Origin: WLJO01 sp032117595
Lineage (GTDB): Bacteria; Actinomycetota; Acidimicrobiia; Acidimicrobiales; Ilumatobacteraceae
DNA: 64,000 nt
Direction of reading: 5' to 3'
NCBI GenBank assembly: GCA_032117595.1
Contig: JAULYZ010000095.1
Coordinates: 1 to 64,000, forward strand
This document shows, piece after piece, positions 1 to 8,140 of the stretch. The notes under the pieces were generated by a model. That model was not told the origin of the DNA. It was given only the letters and a program-made list of their open reading frames with translations, and did not search any database. Within the stretch, counting starts at the first letter, position 1. Each line of letters begins with the position of its first letter. Position numbers and translations under genes: made by a program.

Positions 1-235
1 CCACGGCGTAGGTGAGCGGGATTCCTGCGCAGGTGCCGTCGGGAAACGCTGCTCGGAAGGGTTCGGGACGAAAGCCGAGCGCGAGCACCACCTCGGTCAC
101 CCCGCCCCGGACCAACTGATCGACCACCAGTTCGATCATTGGCCGCTGGCCGACCGGGAGCACCGGCTTGGGGACGTGATTCGTGAGCGGTCGCAAGCGG
201 GTGCCAAAGCCACCCACCAGCAGGACTGCTCGCAT
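1..235 (-). CDS. Sugar nucleotidyltransferase, N-terminal part (cut by window edge)
   Basis: The 78 visible residues start with the NTP-transferase signature GGFGTRLRPLT (residues 8-18), followed by PKPVLPVG (22-29). That is the nucleotide and Mg binding loop of glucose-1-phosphate or mannose-1-phosphate nucleotidyltransferases, which make activated sugars for polysaccharide synthesis. The ATG overlaps the TGA of the upstream gene by one base (TGATG), so it is the last visible gene of the plsY/glycosyltransferase operon and probably translationally coupled. Substrate (GDP-mannose, dTDP- or UDP-glucose) cannot be told from this fragment. The C-terminal part lies outside the window. Confidence 0.85.
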   Translation of the reverse strand, partial: MRAVLLVGGFGTRLRPLTNHVPKPVLPVGQRPMIELVVDQLVRGGVTEVVLALGFRPEPFRAAFPDGTCAGIPLTYAV

Positions 236-1074
236 CAGTTCGTCGTGGTCGCCGACGCAGCAGTCGTGGACGGCGCCACCGACGTGCTCACCGAGGAGTC
301 GGTGGGTGCCCCGGTATCGGACGGGACCTCGGTGACCGCTGGCGTGGATGTTGCCGACGGATTGTCGAGTGCACCGAGCTCAGGGAGGTCGGTGGCCCAC
401 GGCGGGAGCGGGATCTGGCTGTTCGGCAGGCTGTCCGGCACGAACGCAATCACGAAGACCTGCTGATCCTTCAGGACCCGCTCGCTGCCGAGCTTGGACG
501 TGCGCACGATGTAGTCGCTGGGCTTGTCGTAGCGATCCCAGACGACGGTACGCAGCGACGAAGGCTCTTCCTTGCCGTTCACCGTGCAGGTGGTCTTGCC
601 CTCTTCGAACACGAGATCGTCGCCGGGCTCCTTGAGCTCGGTCCCGCTGATCGTCATTTTGGTATCGCTGAGATCCACGTTGTAGAGCTCGAGGAACACG
701 TCGAACTTTGCGGACCGGCCGGTGCTGCGGTTGATGGCCTGCTCATTCGACGGGTGCCAGTGCATGACGCCGTCACCGTGCGAGTGAATCTGGAGGAACT
801 GGTATTCCTCCGAGGTCTCCTTGTTGTCCGGGAAGGGGTCGATGTACTTGTCGCAGGTGTAGATGCCGTAGGCGACGTGCCAGTGCGAGCCGAGCTCGGG
901 TCCGATGGCATCAGCCTTGCTGTAGTGACGGGAGACTGCGATGAGCAGGACCCCCACCACGACCACCAGCCCGATGGCAACGGGGAACACCGTGCCGCCC
1001 TGGAACCGAACCTTCTTGCCCTTGCCCCGGCGTGCGAGACGGGCGACCTTTTTTGCGGACGATGCCTTGCCCAT
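235..1074 (-). CDS. Membrane-anchored His-rich extracellular protein, unknown function
   Basis: 279 residues. A basic N-terminus (1-22) is followed by one transmembrane helix (about 29-48), an outer domain and a Ser/Thr/Pro-rich tail (about 240-279). The outer domain has the strings GSHWHVAYG (62-70), a Cys at 74 and HSHGDGVMHWHP (97-108), a histidine arrangement that could bind metal. I do not recognise an enzymatic family. From memory, similar proteins with a HxHGDG-xxHxHP core accompany nucleotidyltransferase genes in related actinobacteria. Start chosen at the ATG giving the basic-plus-TM N-terminus; the upstream extension to 1293 is low-complexity Arg-rich shadow. It lies 14 bases after the glycosyltransferase stop, in the same operon. 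Confidence 0.75.
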   Translation of the reverse strand: MGKASSAKKVARLARRGKGKKVRFQGGTVFPVAIGLVVVVGVLLIAVSRHYSKADAIGPELGSHWHVAYGIYTCDKYIDPFPDNKETSEEYQFLQIHSHGDGVMHWHPSNEQAINRSTGRSAKFDVFLELYNVDLSDTKMTISGTELKEPGDDLVFEEGKTTCTVNGKEEPSSLRTVVWDRYDKPSDYIVRTSKLGSERVLKDQQVFVIAFVPDSLPNSQIPLPPWATDLPELGALDNPSATSTPAVTEVPSDTGAPTDSSVSTSVAPSTTAASATTTN

Positions 1075-1088
1075 ACAGAACGGCGAGG

Positions 1089-2348
1089 CTACCGGCTGAT
1101 TCGTGGCGTCCGGGTTCGGCCCGCAGCGATCCGGCGGAAAAGTTCCTCGTACTGGCACGCAACCGCATGGGGGGACACGTGACCCTCGACCCATCGTCGG
1201 CCTGCGGCACCCCGGGCGACGAGCGCCGGGCGGTCGGCGACGAGTCCCCGCAGGGCCGTCACGAACGCCGCGGGGTCGTCGGGCTCGACCCACATACCGG
1301 CCCCACTCACCCCGAGGATCCGGGGGATCTCGGTGCCGGGGTCAATGGCTGCGAGGATCGGGCGGCCTGCAGCAAGGATCGAATAGGTCTTGCTCGGGAC
1401 GCTCACACTCCCGAGTCCCCTCCGCAACGGCACGACGTGTAGATCGGCCGTGGCCAGGACCTCGGCCAAACGCTCCACAGGCTGGAACGGGGCGAAGCGC
1501 ACGTTCTGGAGCCCGGCTGCGAGTTGCTCCACTGCGGCGCGGCCCGAACCGTCGCCGTTGAACACGAAGGTGATCTCCGGGAAGACACGTGCTGCCTCGA
1601 CGAGCAGCTCGAGGGACTGCGACATCCCGAGGTTGCCGGCGTACATCACGACCGGTTCATCGCCGATACCGAGCTCGAGTCGGTACGCGGTAGCGCGGTC
1701 ACGGGGCTGAATGGCTGCGGTGTCCACGAAGTTCGGGATCATGTGCACCCGGTTGCGACGCGCCGGACTCACTTTCGCCCGGACGTTCTCCACGAGGTCG
1801 TCGGACAGCACGGTGATCGCATCGGCCGCGCGGTAGGTCGCGCGCTCGAGCAGACGCGACAGGGCGATGATGCGGCGGCCTGTGATAGCTCCGGTCGCGA
1901 TGGCGGCATCCGGAAAGATGTCCTGCACGTTGAACACCACCGGTGCTCGACGCAGGCGCGCAACGGCCCAACCGACGAGGCCGATCGGAAGCGGCGGCGA
2001 CATCACGAACATCGCGTCCACGCGGCCGCCACGCCGACCGACACGCAGCGCCGTGAACCCGGCGACAGCACAGAACGCGAGGAACCCGAGCGCGCGACGC
2101 GCAATGTTGCGCTTGTCGCGTGCCGGGAACGGGTACACCCGGGCAATGCTCCCGAAGTCGGTGACCTCGCGGCGGGTGCGCCGCCCCTCCCAGCCCACCT
2201 CGACCTGATGTGCGCGGTACCAAGGGAGTGCGGTGACGACGTGTACCTCGTGGCCGAGCGCTGCGAGCTCGCGAACGAGGCGTGTCACCACGACGCCGGT
2301 GGGAGCGGTGTCGGGCTCGAAGTGTGGGCAGAGGACGATCAGCTTCAC
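1089..2348 (-). CDS. GT4 glycosyltransferase, WcaI/WbuB-like
   Basis: 419 residues, the normal size for a GT-B fold family 4 enzyme. The N-terminus MKLIVLCPHFEPDTAPTG matches the WcaI/WbuB subgroup (fucosamine or colanic-acid type transferases). A hydrophobic stretch near 85-125 suggests membrane association. NVQDIFPDAA in the middle and SVPSKTYSILAAGRP toward the C-terminus form the donor-nucleotide part of the C-terminal Rossmann domain. Its ATG overlaps the stop of the upstream glycosyltransferase by four bases (ATGA), so both are made from one transcript. It probably adds a sugar to a lipid-linked oligosaccharide at the cytoplasmic membrane; donor and acceptor are unknown. Confidence 0.85.
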   Translation of the reverse strand: MKLIVLCPHFEPDTAPTGVVVTRLVRELAALGHEVHVVTALPWYRAHQVEVGWEGRRTRREVTDFGSIARVYPFPARDKRNIARRALGFLAFCAVAGFTALRVGRRGGRVDAMFVMSPPLPIGLVGWAVARLRRAPVVFNVQDIFPDAAIATGAITGRRIIALSRLLERATYRAADAITVLSDDLVENVRAKVSPARRNRVHMIPNFVDTAAIQPRDRATAYRLELGIGDEPVVMYAGNLGMSQSLELLVEAARVFPEITFVFNGDGSGRAAVEQLAAGLQNVRFAPFQPVERLAEVLATADLHVVPLRRGLGSVSVPSKTYSILAAGRPILAAIDPGTEIPRILGVSGAGMWVEPDDPAAFVTALRGLVADRPALVARGAAGRRWVEGHVSPHAVACQYEELFRRIAAGRTRTPRISR

Positions 2349-3469
2349 GAGGATCTGCCTCCCGTCGATCCGAGCGCACGCCGATAGGCGCCGAGCAGAT
2401 CCTCGGCACTCCGGCGCGTGCTGAAATGCTGCACGCGATCAGTTCCCGCTGCGACCAACTCGGCACGACGGCGTATCACCTCGTCGAGGGCACCGGCCCA
2501 GGCGTCCGGTTCGAGCGGGCGAACGAGCCCAGCATCCGCAACCACCTCGGGCAGGCTCCCACGATCGCTCGCAATGAGCGGTGCGCCGAGTGCCATGGCC
2601 TCCAGCGCCGGTGCACCGAAGCCCTCGTACTCGCTCGGGAACGCCACGGCGACCGCCATCTTGATGAGCCCATCACGATCGGGGGTCGGGACCCGTCCGG
2701 TACGGATCACGCGCGAGGCCAAGTCGAGGCGTTCGATGCGGGCCCGCACTGCATCCTCGGCGGCGCCGGCACCACCGGTGAGTACGAGTACGACATCGCG
2801 CCAGGGTCCCGCCACCAGGTCGACGAGGAAGTCGTGACGCTTGTGCGGGTGGGTCATCGCCGGATACACGACGATCGGGGCGCGTCCCAAGCCGTACTTG
2901 GCGCGCAACTCGTCCTCGCCGGTGGCGGCGTGGCCGAGCGAGGGCTCGACACCGTGTCGCACCGTGACCACGCGCGAGGGGTCTACTCCGTAGGCGTCCA
3001 CGACGGTCCGCTTCACGAACTCCGTCGGAGTGGTGATGATCGCTGCCCGACGGATCGAGCGCGGCGTCGCCCACTGGAGGTAGCGCAGTTTCAACGGCGC
3101 GACGTATGCCGGGTAGTCGTGCCACTGGAGGTCGTGGATGGTGAGCACGGCGGGTCGAACGCCGGTTGCCGGCACCGTTCCACCGCCGTGGTGCATGAGC
3201 GCAAGTCCCCGTCGGCGACCGGCGCGGGCGAGCCAGGTGTGCTCCATGGCGACGCGCACAGGTCGACGATCGCCCGAGACCGGCGACCCGACGAACATGC
3301 GCTGCGGCAGTTCCGGGTGGGCATCGGCGAAGCCCGGGAGCACGAAGGCAGAGAGGTCGAACTCATGCTCGACTTCTCCGAGCCCGATCAACTGTCGGAC
3401 GAAGTAGTCCTCGCTCCCGCCGACCCGGCCCGGGCGCGCCCAGAGCAGGTTCATCCCGATCGGCGTCAC
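2345..3469 (-). CDS. GT4 glycosyltransferase
   Basis: 374 residues from a GTG that overlaps the plsY stop (GTGA). The C-terminal domain holds the retaining glycosyltransferase EX7E motif at E282-E290 (EGFGAPALEAM), preceded by PAMTHPHKRHD and followed by ASDRGSLPEV. The N-terminal half has IHDLQWHDYP, typical of mannosyl- or rhamnosyltransferase-like GT4 enzymes. A start at the ATG five codons downstream is possible, but the four-base overlap favours GTG. Part of the plsY operon; probably acts on a lipid-linked glycan in the cytoplasm. Confidence 0.85.
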   Translation of the reverse strand: MTPIGMNLLWARPGRVGGSEDYFVRQLIGLGEVEHEFDLSAFVLPGFADAHPELPQRMFVGSPVSGDRRPVRVAMEHTWLARAGRRRGLALMHHGGGTVPATGVRPAVLTIHDLQWHDYPAYVAPLKLRYLQWATPRSIRRAAIITTPTEFVKRTVVDAYGVDPSRVVTVRHGVEPSLGHAATGEDELRAKYGLGRAPIVVYPAMTHPHKRHDFLVDLVAGPWRDVVLVLTGGAGAAEDAVRARIERLDLASRVIRTGRVPTPDRDGLIKMAVAVAFPSEYEGFGAPALEAMALGAPLIASDRGSLPEVVADAGLVRPLEPDAWAGALDEVIRRRAELVAAGTDRVQHFSTRRSAEDLLGAYRRALGSTGGRSS

Positions 3470-4062
3470 TGCGATGCCCGGCCCACCACTGCGGACTCGT
3501 TGCCCGCAACCAGTCGCTTGATGTTCGACCAGTGCCGCACGGCGCACAGGCCGAAGACTCCCGCACTGAAGGCGACCTCTGCACCGGGATAGCCCCAGAC
3601 CCCGACGAAGACCGGCACCACCACACAGGCGGCCAGCGAGCCGACCGAACCCCGTTTGGTGAACTTGACGACCGCAGCGAACACCGTGATCCCGATGATG
3701 GCGATGGGCCAGAACAGCGCAATGACCCCGCCGCCCGCCGTAGCCATTCCCTTGCCACCCCTCAGCCGGCGGGTCACCGGGAAGATGTGCCCCAGCACGG
3801 CCGCCGCCCAGCATGCGCATCCGAGAATCTTGTTGTCGATCGCCGAGCCGACGAGCGCCGAGACCAGACCCTTCAGGGCATCACCGATCAGCACGAGCGC
3901 ACCCGCCGCCTTGCCGGCCGTTCGGTACATGTTCGTGGCACCCGGGTTGCCGCTGCCCTCCTTGGTGGGATCGATGCCCTTGCGTCGCCCGACGAGGATC
4001 GCCGTCGGGAACGTACCGAGCGCGTAGGCGCCGACGATCGCAAGGATCCACGTAACGATCAC
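3466..4062 (-). CDS. plsY: Glycerol-3-phosphate acyltransferase PlsY
   Basis: 198 residues, the standard PlsY length, with five or so hydrophobic helices. It carries the three family motifs: GSGNPGATN (about 37-45), RLRGGKGMAT (about 99-108) and a C-terminal RHWSNIKRL. PlsY transfers the acyl group from acyl-phosphate to glycerol-3-phosphate, the first step of phospholipid synthesis, in the cytoplasmic membrane. The GTG start has a TAAGGT hexamer six bases upstream, suggesting a leaderless promoter that heads the envelope operon. The gene overlaps the following glycosyltransferase, an unusual pairing of phospholipid and glycan synthesis. Confidence 0.95.
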   Translation of the reverse strand: MIVTWILAIVGAYALGTFPTAILVGRRKGIDPTKEGSGNPGATNMYRTAGKAAGALVLIGDALKGLVSALVGSAIDNKILGCACWAAAVLGHIFPVTRRLRGGKGMATAGGGVIALFWPIAIIGITVFAAVVKFTKRGSVGSLAACVVVPVFVGVWGYPGAEVAFSAGVFGLCAVRHWSNIKRLVAGNESAVVGRASQ

Positions 4063-4068
4063 GGACGA

Positions 4069-4074
4069 ACCTTA
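4069..4074 (-). promoter_or_regulatory. Likely -10 element of the plsY operon (TAAGGT)
   Basis: On the minus strand TAAGGT ends six bases before the plsY GTG, matching the TANNNT-N6-10-start pattern repeated throughout the window. Transcription would begin at or next to the start codon. Confidence 0.5.
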
Positions 4075-4120
4075 GTGAGGCGCTGTGCTCACACCGGTGA
4101 CACGGGCATCACCGACGTGA

Positions 4121-4840
4121 TCAACCGCCCGGGGCCGGACGGAGGTGGATCACGTCTCCGGTGTCGATGACGACGTCGGCGCTCCCATCGACGGGCGCGC
4201 CGTCGGGGCGCACCAGCAGCCGCCCGTCGGCAAGCACGTCGACGGCCGTGCCGATGACCGTGTCCTCGTGCCGCTCAACCCGCACGCGCCCGCCGAGCGT
4301 GGTGAGCCGACGGCGGTACTCGTCGTCGTGGGCATCGCCGAGCTCGTCGAGCGCCTCGAGCATCGCCGTGAGCAGGGCACCGGGATCGACCCCGTCGGGG
4401 AGGCGGATCGCCTCGGGGGGCGCCCAGCCCACATTGATACCGATCCCCACGACCACGTACTCGACCCGCCCCGAGCGGCCTCCGGCCTGGGAGAGCATGC
4501 CCGCCAGCTTCCCGGCGCCCACGACGAGGTCGTTGGGCCACTTGATGCCCGGCGACACCGACGCGACCCGCTCGCAGGCGATCGCCGCAGCAACGGCCAC
4601 CCGCTGGGTGAGCCGGTGGGGGCGGTCGACCCCCTCACGGAAGAGGATCGACACGAGCAGGTTCGCCCCCGGTGGGGCCTCCCAGCGCCGGTCGAGACGA
4701 CCACGTCCAGCGGTCTGGTGGAGTGCCCGGAGCACGGTCCCGTGGGGTGCCCCGGCGGCCCCCGCCTCCAGCAGGTCCGTGTTCGTCGAGCCAGTTTCCC
4801 CGACGACTTGCACGCTCCATGTTGGTTGGGGTCGATCCAT
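4121..4840 (-). CDS. birA: Biotin--[acetyl-CoA-carboxylase] ligase BirA (monofunctional)
   Basis: 239 residues. Class I biotin protein ligase with GETGSTN near the N-terminus, the biotinyl-AMP loop GRGRLDRRW, GANLLVS, KWPNDLVV with the conserved lysine, and VVGIGINV. There is no N-terminal helix-turn-helix, so it is an enzyme only and not the E. coli-type repressor. It attaches biotin to the carboxylase encoded divergently, only 18 bases away, whose acceptor lysine lies in EAMKMEN. The long open frame continuing upstream to 6502 is antisense to that carboxylase and is not real. Confidence 0.95.
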   Translation of the reverse strand: MDRPQPTWSVQVVGETGSTNTDLLEAGAAGAPHGTVLRALHQTAGRGRLDRRWEAPPGANLLVSILFREGVDRPHRLTQRVAVAAAIACERVASVSPGIKWPNDLVVGAGKLAGMLSQAGGRSGRVEYVVVGIGINVGWAPPEAIRLPDGVDPGALLTAMLEALDELGDAHDDEYRRRLTTLGGRVRVERHEDTVIGTAVDVLADGRLLVRPDGAPVDGSADVVIDTGDVIHLRPAPGG

Positions 4841-4858
4841 CGGCCAACATTGACATTC

Positions 4859-6634
4859 GTGCTCAAGAAAATCCTTATTGCCAACCGTGGCGAGATCGCC
4901 GTCCGAGTCATCCGAGCGGCCCGGGAACTGGGCATCAAGACCGTGGCGGTCTACTCCGAGCTCGACCGCGACGCACTCCACGTGCGACTCGCCGACGAGG
5001 CCTACGCGCTCGGCGGTCAGACCGCAGCCGAGAGTTACCTCAACACCGCAGCGATCCTCGATGCCATCAAGCGCTCGGGCGCCGACGGGGTTCACCCCGG
5101 CTACGGGTTCTTCTCCGAGAACGCCGACTTCGCCCGCGCCATCGAGGCCGAGGGCGTTGCGTTCATCGGCCCGCCGCCCGCCGCCATCGAGGAGATGGGC
5201 GACAAGGTGTCGAGCCGCAAGGCGGCGCTTCGCGGCGGCGCGCCCATCGTGCCGGGCACCACCGACTTCGTGACCACGGCCGAGGAGATCGCCGCATTCG
5301 GCAAGGAGTTCGGCTTCCCGGTCGCCATCAAGGCCGCCTTCGGCGGCGGCGGGCGCGGCATGAAGGTCGTGCACTCGGCCGAGGACGTCCAGGCCGCCAT
5401 GGAGTCGGCCCAGCGCGAGGCCCGCAACTTCTTCGGTCGCGACGAGATCTATGTCGAGAAGTACCTGACCTGGCCCCGCCACGTCGAGGTGCAGCTGGTC
5501 GGCGACAAGCACGGCAACTGTGTCTGGGTGTCCACCCGCGACTGCTCGGCACAGCGCCGGCACCAGAAGCTCATCGAGGAGGCACCCGCACCGGCGCTGC
5601 CGCCCGGAGTCGAGGACGCAATGGGCGAGGCGGCGATCAAGGCGGCCAAGGCCGTCGGGTACTACAACGCGGGCACCGTCGAGTTCATCTATCAGGACGG
5701 CGAGTTCTTCTTCCTCGAGATGAACACGCGTCTCCAGGTGGAGCACCCCGTCACCGAGGTGATCACCGGTATCGACCTCGTCGAGTGGCAGATCCGCGTG
5801 GCGTCGGGCGAGTCGCTCCCGATGACCCAGGAACAGGTCGCCGCACAGCGCCGTGGTCACGGCATCGAGATCCGCATCAACGCCGAGAACCCCGCTAGCG
5901 GCAAGTTCCTGCCGTCGCCGGGCAAGATCACCGCCCTGCGTGCGCCCGACGGCTTCGGCGTGCGTTTCGACGCCGGCTACGAGGCAGGCGATGAGGTCAG
6001 CCAGTACTACGACAACCTCGTCGGCAAGCTCATCGTGTGGGGCAAAGACCGCCCCACCGCAATCGCCCGCACGATCCGGGCGCTCAACGAGATGACCGTC
6101 GAGGGCGTCGCCACGACGATCCCGGCCGACCTTGCGATCCTCGAGCACCCCGACTTCGCTGCCGTGACGCACTCCACCAAGTGGGTGGAGGAGCGCCTCG
6201 ACCTGTCGGGGATTGCCCCGGCCAAGAAGCCCGAGGCGGCAGGCGACGATGACGCGGCCCTCGTGGAGCGCCGCACCACCGTCGAGGTCAACGGCAAGCG
6301 CTTCGACGTGAAGATGTGGGTGCCCGATGCGCCCGTCGTGGCAGTTTCGGGCGGCGGCGCCGCAGCAGCACGCAAGCCAGCGCGCTCTGCCTCGGGCGGT
6401 GGCGGCAGCGGCGGCAGCGGCAGCGGTGACGTCGCTGTCCCGATGCAGGGCACCATCGTCAAGGTGCTCGTCGAAGTCGGCCAGACCGTCGAGGTGGGTC
6501 AACCCGTCGTGGTCCTCGAGGCCATGAAGATGGAGAACCAGATCAACGCCGAGAAGGCCGGCACCGTCAAAGAGGTGAAGGTCGAGCCGGGCGCCAAGGT
6601 CGGCGCCGGCGACGTGGTGGTCGTGATCGCCTGA
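4859..6634 (+). CDS. Acyl-CoA carboxylase alpha subunit (biotin carboxylase + BCCP)
   Basis: 591 residues, the usual size of actinobacterial acetyl/propionyl-CoA carboxylase alpha chains. Biotin carboxylase domain in about 1-445: KKILIANRGEIAVRVIRA at the start, HPGYGFFSEN, the ATP-grasp glycine loop GGGGRGM (162-168), and EMNTRLQVEHPVTE. A Gly/Ser-rich linker (about 505-522) leads to the biotinyl domain with EAMKMEN, biotin on K557. It carboxylates biotin, which a separate beta chain (not in the window) passes to acetyl- or propionyl-CoA. With the mutase at 10546 it would feed propionyl-CoA to succinyl-CoA. GTG chosen at the conserved N-terminus; a TTG three codons upstream is possible. Confidence 0.93.
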   Translation: MLKKILIANRGEIAVRVIRAARELGIKTVAVYSELDRDALHVRLADEAYALGGQTAAESYLNTAAILDAIKRSGADGVHPGYGFFSENADFARAIEAEGVAFIGPPPAAIEEMGDKVSSRKAALRGGAPIVPGTTDFVTTAEEIAAFGKEFGFPVAIKAAFGGGGRGMKVVHSAEDVQAAMESAQREARNFFGRDEIYVEKYLTWPRHVEVQLVGDKHGNCVWVSTRDCSAQRRHQKLIEEAPAPALPPGVEDAMGEAAIKAAKAVGYYNAGTVEFIYQDGEFFFLEMNTRLQVEHPVTEVITGIDLVEWQIRVASGESLPMTQEQVAAQRRGHGIEIRINAENPASGKFLPSPGKITALRAPDGFGVRFDAGYEAGDEVSQYYDNLVGKLIVWGKDRPTAIARTIRALNEMTVEGVATTIPADLAILEHPDFAAVTHSTKWVEERLDLSGIAPAKKPEAAGDDDAALVERRTTVEVNGKRFDVKMWVPDAPVVAVSGGGAAAARKPARSASGGGGSGGSGSGDVAVPMQGTIVKVLVEVGQTVEVGQPVVVLEAMKMENQINAEKAGTVKEVKVEPGAKVGAGDVVVVIA

Positions 6635-6644
6635 TCCGCTGATG

Positions 6645-6663
6645 GCTGCTGCACCGCAGCAGC
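6645..6663. terminator. Hairpin between convergent genes, candidate terminator
   Basis: GCTGCTGC and GCAGCAGC form a perfect 8-bp stem with a 3-base loop, ten bases after the carboxylase stop and before the convergent flavoprotein stop. There is no T-run, so intrinsic termination is only a possibility. Confidence 0.4.
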
Positions 6664-6729
6664 GCTCTCAGCCGGTTCCACGGGGCCGATGCCGACGAGG
6701 AACGCCCTCGTTCGATGCCTCGGCCTCGG

Positions 6730-8103
6730 TTACTCAGCAGCCTCGGCGAGCGCCTCGCTCAGCGCCGGGTGAACGAGCAGGCTCTCGACGATGTCGGTGA
6801 CCTTCAGGTTGGCCGTGACTGCGAGCGCAATCACGCTGATCAGCTCGGCCGCTGCGCCGCCCACGATGGATCCGCCGAGCACCACGCCGGTGGCCGGGTC
6901 GGAGATGATCTTGACGAAGCCGCGTGGGTCGTTGTTGATCAGCGCCTTTGGTGTTGCGGAGAACGGCACCTTGGTCACACGGATCTTGCGGCCGGCTGCG
7001 AAGGCCTCGGCCTCAGCAAGACCGACGTCCGCGATCTCGGGCTCGGTGAAGATCGCCGACGCCGCCTTGTCGTAGTCGAGGTGGCGATGCTCACGGGTGT
7101 GTAGACCCATCACGTGCTCGGCGACCTTGCGTCCCTGCATCGAGGCAACGGACGACAGGGGCAACTTGCCGCTCACATCGCCGGCCGCGTAGATGTGCGG
7201 CTGGTTGCTCTGGCAGTGGTGATTGATGCCGATGTACCCGTTGCGGTCGAGCTCGACACCCGTCGCCTCGAGATTCAGCCCATCGGTGTTGGGCACCGAG
7301 CCGATGGCGAGCACCGCATGCGACGCACGGATCGCCCGGCCGTCGTCGCAGCGCACGATGACGCCGCTCCCCTGCTCGTCATCCACGCGGTCGATCCCAA
7401 CCGCACGCGCTCCCTTGAGCAGCGACACCCCGCGCCTCAAGAAATCGTCCTCGAGGACGGCTGCGACCTCGGGATCCTTGCTCGGCAGCACCTGTTGGCG
7501 CGACACCACAAGGGTGACCTTGCAGCCGAGTGACGCGAACATGTGGACGAACTCCACACCGGTGACGCCAGAGCCGATGACGGCGATGTGCTCGGGCATG
7601 ACCTTCGGCGGGTAGCAGTCACGGGTGGTGAGGATCCGCTCCCCGTCTGGCTGGCACCAGTCGGGGATGCGGGGCCGGGAACCCGTCGCAACGAGAACAG
7701 CATCTGCAGCGGCCCGTTCAACCCCGTCCGCGGTCTGGATCTCGACCTCGTGTGCGCTGGTGAAACGGGCCGACCCCAGCACCATGCGCACGCCCTGGCT
7801 GTTCAGCAGGTCGGTAATGCTTCCCTGGATACGTCCCTTGATCCCCTCGATGCGCTCCTCGAGTGCACGGGGATCGATCTCGGCCTCGTGCTGCTCGAGT
7901 CCCATGCCGCGCATACGGCGGCTGTAACTCATGGCGCCACCCGTAGCGATCATGGTCTTGGAGGGAATGCAGTCCCAGAGGTGCGCTGCACCGCCGATGA
8001 CGTCACGCTCGACAACCGTGACCTCGGCGCCGAGACGGGCCGCATACGTTGCCGCAGTGTTCCCGGCGGGTCCACCACCGATGATGAGGAAGCGAAGAGC
8101 CAC
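6730..8103 (-). CDS. LpdA-like NAD(P)H flavoprotein (quinone reductase type), one active-site Cys missing
   Basis: 457 residues with the pyridine nucleotide-disulfide oxidoreductase fold: FAD motif GGGPAG (9-14), NAD motif VIGSGVTGVEF, second FAD motif IYAAGDVSG and a dimerisation domain ending in HPALSEAL. The usual GGTCxxxGCIPSK redox motif reads GGAAHLWDCIPSK (37-49): the first cysteine is Ala40 and only Cys45 remains, so a normal disulfide cycle is impossible. Mycobacterium tuberculosis LpdA (Rv3303c), a NAD(P)H:quinone reductase, shows the same loss, and I infer a similar role rather than lipoamide dehydrogenase. A true Lpd is encoded at 41365-42771. GTG start with TAACCT six bases upstream. 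Confidence 0.85.
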   Translation of the reverse strand: MALRFLIIGGGPAGNTAATYAARLGAEVTVVERDVIGGAAHLWDCIPSKTMIATGGAMSYSRRMRGMGLEQHEAEIDPRALEERIEGIKGRIQGSITDLLNSQGVRMVLGSARFTSAHEVEIQTADGVERAAADAVLVATGSRPRIPDWCQPDGERILTTRDCYPPKVMPEHIAVIGSGVTGVEFVHMFASLGCKVTLVVSRQQVLPSKDPEVAAVLEDDFLRRGVSLLKGARAVGIDRVDDEQGSGVIVRCDDGRAIRASHAVLAIGSVPNTDGLNLEATGVELDRNGYIGINHHCQSNQPHIYAAGDVSGKLPLSSVASMQGRKVAEHVMGLHTREHRHLDYDKAASAIFTEPEIADVGLAEAEAFAAGRKIRVTKVPFSATPKALINNDPRGFVKIISDPATGVVLGGSIVGGAAAELISVIALAVTANLKVTDIVESLLVHPALSEALAEAAE

Positions 8104-8109
8104 GACTCG

Positions 8110-8115
8110 AGGTTA
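8110..8115 (-). promoter_or_regulatory. Likely -10 element of the LpdA-like gene (TAACCT)
   Basis: TAACCT on the minus strand ends six bases before the GTG. It lies back to back with the lysS element, so two leaderless promoters share 37 bases. Confidence 0.55.
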
Positions 8116-8125
8116 CCGCGCAAGG

Positions 8126-8131
8126 TAGCCT
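8126..8131 (+). promoter_or_regulatory. Likely -10 element of lysS (TAGCCT)
   Basis: TAGCCT ends nine bases before the GTG of lysS, with no Shine-Dalgarno sequence between, consistent with a leaderless mRNA. Confidence 0.55.
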
Positions 8132-8140
8132 CGCTCTCTC

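Noticed and set aside
235..1293. Longer start of the His-rich membrane protein
   Set aside because: The extra 73 residues are Arg/Gly/Pro-rich, overlap the glycosyltransferase gene and would bury the signal-anchor helix.
4145..4858. Upstream extension of the carboxylase frame (about 238 extra codons)
   Set aside because: It is antisense to birA and lacks any domain; the biotin carboxylase fold begins at KKILIANRGEIAV just after GTG 4859.
4841..6502. Long minus-strand frame antisense to the carboxylase
   Set aside because: Composition is Asp/Leu/His/Arg shadow coding opposite a GC-rich gene; only the BirA part has motifs.
6730..8103. Annotation as dihydrolipoyl dehydrogenase
   Set aside because: The first redox cysteine is missing (Ala40), and a complete Lpd is encoded at 41365-42771.
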